Shown here: positions 45,028-57,425 of the stretch, piece after piece | How the letters are laid out: each line of letters opens with the position of its first letter | Numbering within the stretch: the stretch's first letter is position 1 | NCBI GenBank assembly: GCA_016169945.1 | Contig: JADLSH010000158.1 | Location: 1,771,001 to 1,835,000, forward strand | DNA length: 64,000 nt | Source: Trachythela sp. YZ-2020 | Lineage: Eukaryota; Cnidaria; Anthozoa; Malacalcyonacea; Clavulariidae | Direction: 5' to 3' | The notes under the pieces: generated by a model | What the model was told of the DNA's origin: nothing | What the model saw: the letters and a program-made list of their open reading frames with translations, nothing else | Database searches by the model: none | Program-made: the position numbers and the translations under genes

Positions 45028-45308
45028 CCTACCCAGGGTTTTTACACCTTCATAATTTAAAAAATCCAGGACTTTCCAGGACGTTTTTCTGTCCTTTTCC
45101 AGGGGTTTTTCAGGGGTATTTGAAACAAGACAAAAATACTTTTACCAAGATGTTGACAATTTATTGCATTCTGAATTTTATTTAGATAAACATATTTAAC
45201 ACAAGTTCCGGTTTCCAGGGGTTAGTTTGAAATTTTCCAGAGGTTTCCAGGATAAGAAAAATCCAGGACTTTCCAGGATTTCCAGGGGCTGTACGAACCC
45301 TGCCTACC
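45028..45308. mobile_element. hAT-like MITE (45034-45302), flanking CCTACC repeats
   Basis: Left CAGGGTTTTTACACC and right inverted CAGGGTTCGTACAGCC. Both ends carry AATCCAGGACTTTCCAGG. CCTACC is directly repeated at 45028-45033 and 45303-45308. A CAGGGTTCGTACA start is common among hAT MITEs; the visible TSD is only 6 bp. Confidence 0.8.
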
Positions 45309-46508
45309 AATAGGCAATACACAATCATGCACATGGGCTGTTTAATATATGAGCAATTTATAATGTATCTGTACTGTGGATAACATTTTGGGGTTGCATG
45401 CCATTGATTTGTATTACTTCTGATGAAAACATATAATCTAACTCAGAGATCCCAAGGATAGTGCAAAGTTAATGGGGTAAAGTACTGATCATATAGGCAA
45501 ATGAATACAGTATGCACATTTAGCACAGAAGATCTGACAAGACTCGAATTTAAATGCAAAATATTTATAGTTATAGAGCTTAATAGAGGTAACACAACTG
45601 TAATTTCTTGCAACTCTTAAATATAAATTATTTGAATGACTGAATTATTCGCACTTGTAATTCATCGTTCAATGTGTAATTGTACCAAATGACTTTATCC
45701 TTGATTTTTTCAAAATTTCATTCAAAGGACATTTCCTTTAAAGCAGAAGCATTTGCATGAGTCTATTGCTTTCTATAAATAGCACTGTAAACAGTATTTA
45801 TATTAATTACTTTTATTGTTTTAATATTCCAACATATTCAATTATTTTCGTTTGCACGCAGCCAGATGGCTATATCGTAATGAATTTTCCTTTCGCCAAT
45901 GAGGATTCGGGCTATCTCACCCCCCGTAACACGAATTTTTGGGAGAACTGCAAATCAATGTGCATATAAAATAAACGTGTGCCGAAAGTTTCGCCAGAAA
46001 CATGTCCCAATATTGATATTGACGATTTAAAAATATACCACAAGACATATTGAAAATGTTGTGTGTGATTTTGAGACTTGGTAAGTTTTCAACCTTTCCC
46101 AACGTCTCCATTAAACAGACAGAAAAACAATATGAAACGTGCAATTGTAGCTAAAAATAATAATTTTTCAATGTTTGAAAAAGTAATAATGAGCCCTTGA
46201 ATTATATATAACCTAAATACCTAATAGAGAACATCAAGTGTAAGCTCCCCCCGGATTGTTTACTCTATACATTTATCTATCCATATATCCATATCTGATT
46301 CACTTATGTGAATTTTTGCCCTGTAATCACAATAGTTACAAAGTGAAACTTTGCACTAAAAATGGCTAATCAGAAGAATACAATACATTCAGCCTGGTCA
46401 GCCGGTAATTTAACAAATGGACAATATTTTAGGCCATGATTTCACACTAGAGAAATATATTTGTATACTCCTGGGGGCCAGTTTCAATTAACTAGTGCAT
46501 TACAGTAG
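45309..46508. other. Non-coding stretch
   Basis: AT-rich; no supported gene, repeat boundary or RNA gene. Confidence 0.4.
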
Positions 46509-46686
46509 GTTAGAGGCCTGTTTACACTACGCTCGATTTTTGGCTTGGCACAGATAAAAATTGTACCTGTACCACTTTTACCTGTGCGAGGACTACCTAA
46601 CTAGGTAGTCCTAGCACGGATAAAAGTGGCAGGGTAACATTTTTATCCATGTGTGACAAATATTGCGCGTAGTCTAAACAAGCATT
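46509..46686. mobile_element. Short MITE with central palindrome
   Basis: Left GAGGCCTGTTTACACTACGC and right inverted ATGCTTGTTTAGACTACGC define the ends, with TTA/TAG at the borders. The centre is AGGACTACCT-AACT-AGGTAGTCCT, a perfect 10-bp hairpin. Confidence 0.7.
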
Positions 46687-46810
46687 AGGTCTAAAAATAT
46701 GTATATCATTTTTGCTCGAAATTTCCATATATTGAGCAAGATGCCCAAAACGTAGAATATTTACCCTCATCGTGCACTATTGTGAGAAGAGAGACAATTG
46801 TCTTCTAGCT

Positions 46811-46855
46811 AATAATAGCACCCAATAATAGCACCCAATAATAGCACCCAATAAT
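46811..46855. repeat. AGCACCCAATAAT tandem repeat
   Basis: A 13-bp unit, three and a half copies. Confidence 0.95.
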
Positions 46856-46859
46856 GTTA

Positions 46860-49035
46860 ATAGTATAATATTAATGTAATATAATATTAATAGCATCCAG
46901 CAATTAAAAGTTAGATGGATCGTCTATAGAAAACGTTTGCAGTTATAGATTTAAATGTGTGTTTTAAATAGCAAATTTTGGTAATCTAACATTGTTAAAG
47001 TTCTATTCAAAATATCATAAAAGCATTATTAATTGTTATGTTCTCTGGGATTTGCCTTCCTATTTCATCAGCTTAAGCTGCAAACATTTAGTTTTTACCC
47101 AGATATAGCGATCAATAGTCTCAAGGATATTTTAGGTGAGATATCGGCAGTCTAGACATGACAATTCCTGCTAAATTCGGTAGCCGCATACAAAGAACTG
47201 CGACTTCCAATTCAATTTCTGCACCGATATTTTATAACAGGCAGTCGAAAACTATTGTAAACACTAACATCTTGGATTTCATCCATTAAAAATAAAAAAC
47301 TTTGCATAATATAAGCAGTCAGGTCCCCCTTGTCTGTACGGCCAACACCCCACGTCGAGTAAAAGTTGATATTCTCAAATCTGGATTGAAATTTCCACAA
47401 ATTACTACCATAATTGTATAATTGCATTTCTTCAACAGAGCGCTGTGAATATGCATCAAATCCGCGAACATAAACAATGACACTGGAAAATGTTCAAGAA
47501 CTTGTTGACCAGGAGAATTAACTAAATGCTTACAAAACCATACTATCATTTTAATAAAAGCAATATTACATAGTTTCAAAACTTCCCACTTTTTGAAAAT
47601 CATAAATAAATAAAAATATCTCGATTCTAGCCACTTGGTTTTAACGTTGTATGCGTTGAACGTGAAAGTGAACGTTGTTATTCCCGCATATATATATATA
47701 TAGTCATATAATTATTTTCTTGTTAAACTACCTTATTTTCGCAGCAACTATGTCCTGTACGTTCCCTATTTATTAGTTCCACAACTGCATCATCTGTGAA
47801 ACTTCCGGTGTACAGAAATTAATTAAATTAAATTATTTAATGTCAGAAAACATTAATGTGAGTCATCACCACTGATTTGAAAATATAGTTCCTGGATCGA
47901 GCTGGATGGACCACCAATGAACCATCGTACAAGGAGTGCAGTACGAGGAGATATTTTCAATTTGCGCTGTGTTGGGTGATGGAATTATTTTAAGTTTAAT
48001 TGGAAATATGTAAAGGAGTTGGTATATTGTTAAAAGTCACCGATTTGGTTTGATTTAGGGCGTTTCTCGGCGAAAAAAATGTTCATGTGTATGTTGTTGT
48101 CAGCCATGAGTGAGCGTATTCACATGAAAATTTTGGAATAAATCGCTGTACTGTGCCTCTCGGCGTGGTAATCAAATAAATTACAAGAAAGGAGACAGTT
48201 CCACATCTGAAAGTAATACTGGGCAAATAGTGATGTAACTACAATAATTTGCCTTCGCAGTATTAAATAGTAAAACAAGACAGGACAGGACGTCTTGTTG
48301 GAGTAATATTACATGTATAAATAATGAGGAATCACTGCATCAGGCTGAAAACGAATGTCATTACAGAAACTTTACGCGTAAGTGGCTGTGATGCACTGTC
48401 ACCGTATAGGACATATATAATTTATTAGTGCTTGTAAATAATAGTATACTTTCTATGCTCAGTTCATGCTTCAAATTTAGTGTTATGTTTGTAGTGAAGT
48501 CATAAAAACTATTTTAATTTTTATACTGTATATTTCTTGTGAAAGTGTGTTTTAAATTTCTGTGAAAGATCTTACCTGTCTGAAACATTCTGATTCTGTG
48601 TCCTGTAAATAATTTTGCAAAAAGCTGTATGCAATAATTCAGCATACTACGATAACTGGCCAATGCTATTGTAAAATTTATTTTTAATATGTCTTTAAAC
48701 TATATTTATACCATTAAATTCCTGATCTACTTGTCAGCTATTGTGTGAGGAAAAAACAGGGGCTAAGTATACAAATTTCTCAAAAACGGTTTTTCAGACC
48801 GAGGGAAATATTGTTTCAGAACGGACCGACCTAAACTTATACCAGAAAAATAAACAGAAATTTAGAATACTGTTGATCGTGGCAGATATCGTAAAAAACC
48901 GCCCGCTCACCTAGTCAATCAAATTGCATGAAAGCGTAGGATATCGCCCGCTCGCAAAAAAAAAAAAAGAATATGTGATATCATGTCTCGTGCTCGTAAA
49001 TTAAATGCAATGAAATGTGACCGGTTGCTGGCCCT
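46860..49035. other. Non-coding stretch
   Basis: No supported gene. One poly-A tract at 48957-48969 and a TA run at 47688-47702. Antisense ORFs at 47212-47603 lack recognisable content. Confidence 0.4.
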
Positions 49036-49189
49036 GACGCGAGAAATTACACGTTTATTCAAACCAGAGAAGATGTCGTCACATTTTCTAATTTATATAG
49101 GATAACTTTTGGTATGGATACAATAAAAACCAGAGAAACTGTAGAGTCTACACCATTACCAGCATCAAAACGAGCTCCCGGGTTAAGCA

Positions 49190-50215
49190 CGATACATGAG
49201 GAGTCCAAATGATGATGTCCAGGAAAACGAAGACACTTTTGTTGACAATGATGATGAAGAAATTTTGAAGGGCTATAATGAATTTCTATTAAAAATGGCA
49301 GGAAAAACCTCTGGCATGGACTGCTTGCCTGTTGAGCAACAAGTGTATCGTAACTGGGAAGAAATGAAGCCATATATCAAGGCGGGGTGCGTAAAAAGGC
49401 AACTGGAGCATGGCACGTTGTTTGTGAAGTTATTGCTCCAGATGCAGTCGAAGAACCTTTCGAAGCCATCCAGCCACCATGCGTGGAACCAGTAAGTGGT
49501 GAACTTGTTGCAATGATGACAGCTTATAGAGATGCACCAACAAGGAAGCTGAAATTGCAGATACTAAGCTTGTACGCTTACAGCTATACAGCAAAGAACC
49601 TGATGGATCTTCATGAGCCATATGAACTTTAAGGAAATGGAAAAATAAACAAGCACATGCACATGCAAAAAAAGTTGGCCCAGGAATTCCTGTAGAGAAA
49701 CTAAAGCACCATAGAATTCTAAAAAATCGGATAATTTTATCGACCAACAATACTTTTATCAAGATGTTTCCTTTGGTACATGAAAGCTTAAACTTGATTC
49801 TGGCAAGGAACTTACCATGCCAAACGTCGTCCGCACAGTGACAAAATCAACAATGATCTTCCAGTATTTGGAATTTTGTAAGCCTCTCAGTAGATCAATC
49901 CTTTACAGAATCCTTGATGTAAGAGAAGCCTCACAAAGAAAATCGTTACAAGGACTTGACAACATTGCTTCGTACGGCGCAGCAGGATTTGAATCCCTAG
50001 AGAATATCATTCAAGAGCTAGAAAATATTGTTTCTAAAGAATGGGATGATACCACAAAGAGATTACTTAGAGAAGGGAAGCGTTATTTTAAAACAGGTTA
50101 TGTGACTCACCCACAAGTTTGCCCTAAGTGACCCTTTAGATAAGGACCTTCCCATTTCAGTTCATGTACAAGTTGCGAAAAACGTAAGGAAACTCTAGAC
50201 AATATTAACTCATTA
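49190..50215 (+). pseudogene. Unnamed cnidarian-type repeat-associated protein, N-terminal part
   Basis: Shifting plus-strand frames give KMAGKTSGMDCLPVEQQVYR, NWEEMKPYIKAG, KKATGAWHVVCEVIAPDAVE, EPFEAIQPPCVEP, TRKLKLQILSLYAYSYTAKN, LMDLHEPYE, AHAKKVGPGIPVEKLKHHRI; then MPNVVRTVTKSTMIFQYLEF, SRSILYRILDVREASQRKSL, GLDNIASYGAAGFESLENII and, in a further frame, CTSCEKRKETLDNINS. From memory this order opens large uncharacterised proteins repeated in coral genomes; the later part, thought to contain an RNase-H-like domain, is missing here. At least four frame shifts or stops occur (about 49400, 49630-49810, 50130 and 50165). Confidence 0.55.
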
Positions 50216-50285
50216 ACTGGCAATGCGCCCGGATGCGCCCTGGAATTGGCAAGGGGGTAACTGGCAATGCGCCCGGATGCGCCCT
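50214..50285. repeat. Duplicated 28-bp GGCAATGCGCCCGGATGCGC segment
   Basis: Two exact copies at 50214-50241 and 50258-50285, separated by 16 bp. Confidence 0.95.
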
Positions 50286-50467
50286 AGACGACGCGTCAAT
50301 TTCATTGGCCGACTGAGAAAAACATGCATTTCGTGTTGCCTAGCAACGGGCACCTATAAAATCACCCGAATCCGCTCTTTCAAATGAGACCTCGTGCAAG
50401 CTTGTGCAAGTAATATTGTCCAAGTTACGAGCGTTTTAAAAACTTTTTTTGCGCAAATTTTTTTAAT

Positions 50468-51260
50468 ATGGCTGAAGCACTTAGTATGTTCGATAGTAGC
50501 GAAGACGAAGGCGATTTTGAGGGGTTTATAATCGACGAAACGGTTGAAGAAACACGGCCTTTTGCATCGGGAACATCGGAGCTTTCGTGGCGAGACATTG
50601 CGGTTGAGTTTCTCGAAGCCGTTGCTGAGTTTCTCGAAGCTGTGACAGAAATGAAAGGCAAGAAGTCGTTTCCTTGTCAGAATTGCACAAAAGTTTGTAA
50701 ATCGAAAGGTGGCTTGATGTAACAGACAAACTCGAAACACCACGAAGCAGCTGCCAATTTTCCAACCGAATCGGATAAAGTCACAGAAGAGTATCATCTC
50801 TCATTGGAAAATCTGGCTGGCATTGTTGAGGCAATCAAAATAAGTTTGATCGCTGAAGAATTTTATGGTTCTGAGATAAATACCGCCATTAAAAATGCCT
50901 CTTGCAACAAAGCTTTGTTTGACGCTGTGCTGCCATTGTATGATAAATTCTGCCACAAGAAAAACCAAGACAAATTACATGAAATAATGCGAGCAAATAT
51001 TTAAACTGCCCAGTTTCTAACGCTGTGAATTTAATTATGATCGAGATACCAGATCGACTTGACCCATCAGAACGTGGCCCTCTTTCCTACATCGCAGGGT
51101 ATATCGTTTAAAAACTTTATCAGAAGACTAGATCTAGGAATAAAATGACTGAATGTGGCAAGGAATTGCAAGAGCACTATTACAGTCCTTAAAGTCGACT
51201 GAATCGGACAATAACTTCATCCTTGCTCGTAGCAGAGCAGGGCTTATTACATTTAGTTCA
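50468..51260 (+). pseudogene. C2H2 zinc-finger repeat-associated protein, decayed
   Basis: ATG at 50468 opens an acidic N-terminus (AEALSMFDSSEDEGDFEGF) followed by a finger with FPCQNCTKVCKSKGGLM. There a stop replaces the expected residues before NSKHHEAA. The frame continues LSLENLAGIVEAIKISLIAE, EINTAIKNASCNKALFDAVL, FCHKKNQDKLHEI and then ERGPLSYIAGYIV, KLYQKTRSRNK and ALLQSLKSTESDNNF in changing frames. From memory this is another uncharacterised family common in cnidarian genomes. It has at least three stops or shifts. A seven-residue duplication (EFLEAVA / EFLEAVT) lies upstream of the finger. Confidence 0.55.
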
Positions 51261-51289
51261 CGTATTCTGGAATATTTTAATATGTACAA

Positions 51290-51444
51290 AAGATAAAAGA
51301 ATACAATATAAATCTCAATATATTAAATCAATGTTCTCACACGTTGACCGACCACGAGTTATAAAAACATGTGATAGTTCATAACCAATCAACAACAACT
51401 ATAATAATGATCACGTCAGTTCTGCATAAATTATCACTTTAACA
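51290..51444 (-). repeat. Putative 3' LTR and polypurine tract of a Ty1/copia element
   Basis: On the minus strand a purine tract AAGTGGGAG ends just before TGTTAAAGTGATAA, the likely LTR start at 51444, immediately after the pol end (DIMTKGLPGPSFEKIVDVV). The far end of the LTR is not certain, and no second LTR was found upstream of gag. Confidence 0.5.
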
Positions 51445-51449
51445 CTCCC

Positions 51450-52950
51450 ACTTGATAATTATGCTGCTTATGTCATGTAATACAGTACGATAGTGTTTAA
51501 ACAACATCAACAATCTTCTCAAAGCTAGGTCCTGGTAGTCCCTTAGTCATAATATCAGCTACCATGTCCTCCGTAGGACAGTAAATCACATTGATTTCAT
51601 TCGACATTACTCGTTCACGAACAAAATGATGTCAATGTGCTTGGTTCGGGTTGTGATACTTAGGATTCTTGGCTAGCTCCATAGCTCCTTGGTTGTCTTC
51701 AAAAATAGTGGTAGTTTTATCCACCCTTTTACCAAGATCATGCATCAAACGTCGTAACCATATCGCTTCTTGTGCTGCTAAACTCAATGCAACATACTCC
51801 GCTTCTGTTGACGATTTTGCTACAGTAGCTTGTTTCCGACTTGACCAACTAACAGTACTGTTACCAATTTGAAATATGTAACCAGATGTTGACCGGCGTG
51901 TGTCAACGTCTCCTGCCCAATCTGAATCAGAATAACCAACTAACTCCGGTTCTTCTTTATTCGCTGAATACTTAAGTCCATAGTTTAATGTTCCCTTTAA
52001 ATATCTTAAAACACGCTTAACACCAATCCAATGGTCTTTGCTTGGTCTGCTCATGTACTGAGATAATATCCCAGCTGCAATATCAGGTCTAGTTGTCACA
52101 GATGCATAAGTTAAACATCCAATCGCTTTCTGATATGTTTGAGTATCAAAGCTTTCATCATCACTAGATAATTCATGAAATTTCTTACCAGGTTCCAGAG
52201 GTGTTCCAACTGGTTTACAAGACTCCATTCCGAACCTTCTAAGTACTTTCTCAGTGTAGCTTTGTTGACTTATCAACAAAGTCTTCGCCTCTCTGTCTCG
52301 CTTGATCAACATTCCGAGAAGATAGTGTGCTTATCCACGGTCATCCATCTTAAACCTTCGACATAGCGCCTCTTTCTCCAAATTTAGCATAGCGATATCA
52401 TTTGACACTGGAATGATATCATCCATGTATACACCGAGAATAACAAAGCTGATACGCCCATCATCATTCTTGACTGACTTGATATATATATGCACCCATC
52501 TGCATCACTCTTACGATATCCTGCCGAATTTAAGTACTCATCAAGAGTATCGTTCCAACAACGAGCTGACTGTTTAAGTCCATAAATGCTCTTCTTTAAT
52601 TTACAAACATGTTCAGGTTTGTCAGGATCTACAAACCCTTCTGGTTGTGACATGTAAATATCACAATCTAACGAACCGTTTAGGAATGCGGTCTTAACAT
52701 CCATCTGATGTATTTCAAGGTCATGCGCATTTGCTAAAGCAAGTAATGATCTCAATGATGTATGTTGTGCAACTGGTGAAAACACTTCATTGTAATCTGT
52801 TCCTTTTGTTTCAGGTACTCATCAATCAATAACCCTTTAATGTTATCCCAATCTAACTCCTCTGCATTTCTTGCATTCAAACTAGTAAGAAAATTGTCAT
52901 ACGATTCTGGCAAACTACCCAACACAACAGTAGCAAATTTCAATAAAATG
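51450..52950 (-). pseudogene. Ty1/copia polyprotein with gag joined directly to reverse transcriptase
   Basis: Minus-strand order: a gag (UBN2-type) end LPESYDNFLTSLNARNAEEL with LLIDEYLKQKE (52940-52815), then at once the RVT_2 start YNEVFSPVAQHTSLRSLLAL, IHQMDVKTAFLNGSL, QPEGFVDPDKPEHVCKLKK and SIYGLKQSARCW. The catalytic YMDD (52418-52429) is preserved in a shifted frame. RNase H follows with VGYSDSDWAGDVDTRRSTSG, KSSTEAEYVALSLAAQEAIW, FEDNQGAMELAKNP and a terminal DIMTKGLPGP. Protease and integrase are missing between gag and RT, an internal deletion of the size expected for those domains. At least one further frameshift lies near 52450 and a stop near 52330. Non-functional. Confidence 0.9.
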
Positions 52951-53042
52951 TTAGATTATTTTGATGCAACGACACTAACATGGCTGATACTCACATGGTT
53001 GCAAGTCAAGAATGAACTCTTTGGGCAAGTTTCTAAACCATG

Positions 53043-53893
53043 TACAGGGTGTCTCTAAAAAAGCAAAACCCTTAGAAATCAGAGCCTTTCGAAATTTCGC
53101 TTTGTCTGGCATATTTGCATGCAATTAGAAGCAAATAAGCAATTTCAAATTCCCAAGTCTAATTTCCAAGGGTTTTCGCTTTTTTTCACCGTCGAATGGT
53201 GGTATTTACGAGTATGTAGTGTGTAAACCAAAGGTAGGAAAGCGAAATGAATATTTAATTAGTTTGTATTATTGTTAATTTGTAAACAATACAAAGTTCA
53301 GAGGTGTTTGAATGGGATAAAGCGGCCGCATAGCGTTGTAAATAAACACAATTTACTTGGTGCGAACGGTGGTATTGTCATCTACATAGCATGCACTGAA
53401 CCGAAGATATGAACCTACAAAGTCTTATAGCCATGTGGCTATATAAACATTAGCACCTAACGATAAAGGTGGCAAACAGTTAACTATTGCCCATGATACT
53501 GTTCAGTTCAAAGTACTTACTGTTTAACAATGAACAATAATCGATATATTACAATACATCAAATAAACAAATATGGTTGGTTTAATTTATGTTATTACAA
53601 AGGTATCTGTTTCTAAACGTTCACAAACAATTTAGCAGGTCAACAAACTGTGATCTGACCCCTCGCAGCAATTGTCTTTCTATTAGAAATTACTAGTAAC
53701 TATATTTGATTAAAGAGCAACTAAAGGGCGTCTCAAATCCAGACCTTTGAAATCAGAGCCTTTAGAAACTTTGCTTTGTCTGACATATTTGCATGCAATT
53801 TGAAGCAATTTTAAATTCCCAAATGTACAAAATCGAGGCTTTTTTTAAAGGCTCTAATTTCTAAAGGTCTGAATTTTTCTGAGACACCCTGTA
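53043..53893. mobile_element. Tc1/mariner-type MITE (53045-53891), TA TSD
   Basis: TA then CAGGGTGTCTCTAAAAAA at the left, and inverted CAGGGTGTCTCAGAAAAA at the right. A 100-bp subterminal block (AATCAGAGCCTTTMGAAA..., TTTGTCTGRCATATTTGCAT) occurs near both ends in direct orientation (53090-53160 and 53752-53822). Confidence 0.85.
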
Positions 53894-54267
53894 CAGTGTA
53901 GAATTGTCTGTAGTATATGATTACAAAATTGTCACATAACTTTGCTTTGTAATAAACACTAGTTAATCCACTATTACCTTTATAATGTAAACATAATCAA
54001 TAAAATATACAGTTTCATGATAACATATGTGGAAATATTTAATACGAGTTTCACCGTCTGATCAATAGTATGATATATTTACATATTTACAACTCAAACT
54101 TGAACAATTCCAGAACAAATTCAAGTTGGTGATTTGTGATTGGCTCATATCACACTAAAATAACATGACTCAAACCATAACTCAGTGTGCCTTTAAGAAT
54201 ATGTAGACAAAACTGTGATTGCAATTAGGTTTCAATTGCAAGTTTTAGTATTTGTCTTTAGTGTAAG

Positions 54268-57027
54268 TTTTCTGTGGCACGAAAAGCACTTAGAAAATGA
54301 AATTTGTTGCCCGGGTTCGGGCACTACTTTAAAACAAGATAAATAATTAGGATTAATCGTCCAAATCCGCTTGTTTGCACTTCTAGAAACCTGCAGTTTT
54401 CGAGTATTTCTTCTTCGAAAATTCAAGAAATCAATATATTTCGCAATCGATCGCCGCCATTTTTTTCAGGGTACTTGGTGTAATATGCGCTATATATAGT
54501 GTATTTCGTGGTTCCACATTGATTTTTACATGAAGTTTCTCAAACACCGCTGACATAAAGTAAATATGGCGTTTCAGAATTATTGTTTTTTAGTCCTTTT
54601 GATGGGGAAAATGACAAAATTTTACTGAGGTTTCGTTCCAAAAGTTGTTTGGATTGACAAAATATATGGCTATCGCTTGACGGGCTTCAAAGGGATGTTG
54701 CGTGGATAAATTTTCAGTTTTATTCGCAGTAATGTGAGTGGATATAAGTGACAATACTAGTGAAAACATTTTATCACTGGCAGACGTCTTGGCAGATTCA
54801 ATATAGGACTTTCCTTTGTGATGAAAAACTGTCTGGTATCAGAACCTGTGTTGTCGGAAATCCTATTCCATATAGATAGAAAATGCAAAGTGGTTACATA
54901 TACATTCATCAACAGATGAACAGAACAACAACAACAACATGGAACATTCAACAGTATTTTTAGCCTTGTATTTCAATCAATTCTAGCATTGCCCCATCCC
55001 CCTGGGCATTTCTATCTGGAAATTATTGTGGTTTCTGCAGCAGCTGCAGTGAACATGTGCACTTCCATCAATATGGATGAAAGTATTTGTGTCATACACA
55101 TAACAAATAGAATTTGTGAAGCAAAACTTGCTCATCTTTACAAAGTTAAACATAATTTAATCAAGAATGTAAAACTCATATCCTGATATTCTACAAATCT
55201 ATGTGTTTTGGCATAATTTCTTTCCCCGGGGTGGGGCATCGTTGCACTTTTCCTGCCCAGCCCCAGGGAATTGTACACTTAGAGAAAAAATAAGTGCAAA
55301 TGCCCCGGGGGGATGGCAATGCTAGAATTAACTGATGTATTATATAGATTTAACTTGCTACTTTAATATGGATATTACACTACTGCCATAAATATAAACT
55401 GTGAACCTGAACCTGTTTAAAATGTAATACTGCTTGTAGTAACTCTCCTGTTGTTCTTAGTACTTGTATTGTTCTCTAAATTTAATTGTATATTTATATA
55501 GTATTTGTTATAGGGCCTGCAGTAATTGGTGTATACTGTTGTGGTGACCCTGACACTCCTTTATGTGGCAAAGTTAAATAAAAAAATATTCCTTGGATTT
55601 TGTAGCATGTTCACCTAGTCAGCTACCCTGGGGTTTCCCATCAAAGACAATGATAGGTGCATATTTATGTCTACATTCTGTTTGGTGAGAATGAGTTTGT
55701 TCCTTTAATAATATACAAATTAGAATTTTGAAGTTAGCTCTTTCAACCAGAGTCACAAATAATCAGAATCTGCAAGTTCTTCTTCCTCATCAGAATGAGT
55801 CATACCATAATCCTCCTCATCTTCATTAACTCCTCCTTTATTCTGGCAATCACAACATGTACATGTACCCTGTCTTACACTTGCACTCAACACATTCAAG
55901 CAAGTATATGATGGCCTGTGTTCCAGTCCACTTTACACACACAATGGTGTAGTGGACTGGAACACAGGCTAGGATATGATAGATGGACTGTAGATATGCT
56001 CCTTTTAAATCCAGAAAATGTTCAGATGATGTCTCACCCCAACCTCTGACAGCCTTTTCCAACATATCAACAGATCTCAGTGTTGGTGCTGGCTAGACAC
56101 TCTCCAATCAAGAGCTGGAGATTGTCTGGATGGCATGTCCCCCCCTCTCTGCATTTGGGCCCTATAACAAATACTATATAAATATACAATTACATTAAAT
56201 TAAAATAAGAGAACAATACAAGTGTTAAGAACAACAAGAGAGTGTCGCTACACAGGCTAGACCATGAGCAGTAACACATTTTAAACAGATCAATTTCCAA
56301 GTCCAGGGAATTTCAGGTTCATAGTTTATATTTATGGCAGTAGTATAATATACATAAAGTAGCGATTTAAATCTGGATAAGGCTAAGGTATGAGTTCATC
56401 AGGAAGAATGTTCCATGTTGTTGTTGTTCTGTTGATGAATGTATGTCACCATTTTGCATCTGTCTGTACGGAACAGTATTTACCACAACACAGGTTCTGA
56501 TACCAGAAAGTTTTCATCACAAAGAAAAGTTCTATATTGAATCTGCCAAGACCTCTGCCAGTATACAATAAACAATTAAACACAGTTTCCACTAGTATTG
56601 TCACTTATATTCCCTCGCATTACCGCAAATAAAACTGAAAATTTCTCCATGCAACATCCCTTTGAAGCCCGTCAAGCGATATCCATATATTTTGTCAATC
56701 CAAACAACTTTTGGAACGAAACCTCGGTAAAATTTTATGTCAGTGGATGTTTGAGAAACTTCATGTAAAAATCAATGTGGAACCACGAAATACACTATAT
56801 ATAGTGCATATTACACCAAGTACCCTGAAAAAAATGGCAGCGATCGATTGCAAAATATGTTGATTTCTTGAATTTTCAAAGAAGAAATACTAAAAAACTG
56901 CAGGTTTCTAGAAGTGCAAACAAGCGGATTTGGACTTTGTATGATTTAATCCTAATTATTTATCTTGTTTTGAAGTAGTGCCCGAACCGGGCAACAAAAC
57001 TGAATGATAACGTGCCACAGAATACAG
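54268..57027. repeat. Large imperfect palindrome, 2.76 kb
   Basis: The left arm (54268 to about 55530) and right arm (about 56155-57027) are inverted copies. Shared segments include CTGTGGCACG, GCCCGRACCSGGCAACAAA, AATCCGCTTGTTTGCACTTC, CACTATATATAGTG, TCCACATTGATTTTTACATG and AACAACAACAACATGGAACA. The spacer is about 620 bp. The left arm has an extra 347-bp MITE (54981-55327) absent from the right arm. No coding capacity is seen. It may be a fold-back transposon or an inverted duplication; no TSD was established. Confidence 0.85.
54981..55327. mobile_element. MITE inserted in the left palindrome arm
   Basis: Left TTCTAGCATTGCCCCATCCC and right inverted TTCTAGCATTGCCATCCCCC. The paired right arm lacks it, giving a natural empty-site comparison. 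Confidence 0.85.
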
Positions 57028-57187
57028 CCTATTTACCATGATTGCCACAGATTATTGTATTTCCACTAATAATAATTATAATAACAGGGCAGAAAATACA
57101 AGAACCTCTGGCAACCAGGGTATGTACACAGTATTTTACAAAATTGCCTATACTGTTCTGACAGTTTGTGCCTAACCTGCGATAGTA

Positions 57188-57424
57188 TAAAGGCCGTTTT
57201 CCATTACGGTTGTTTTGCCCGCGCGGGCGAAGCGACCGATTCGAATCACGTGAATAATTACTCGCGCGGGCACGCCAAGAAAGTTGAATGTAGTTCAACT
57301 TTCAGGCGTGTCCGAGAGGTGTAAAGCGGACAAAAAAATCTCATGCTAGACACCTACAGCGAAAGTTGAAACATGGTTGATCCGTCCGCGCGGGCAAAGC
57401 GACCGTAATGGAAAATTGCCTTAA
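57188..57424. mobile_element. PIF/Harbinger-type MITE (57191-57421), TSD TAA
   Basis: TIR AGGCCGTTTTCCATTACGGT at the left and inverted AGGCAATTTTCCATTACGGT at the right, flanked by TAA. GC-rich CCCGCGCGGGC palindromes lie near both ends. It abuts the 3' end of the P-element-like gene. Confidence 0.9.
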
Positions 57425-57425
57425 G

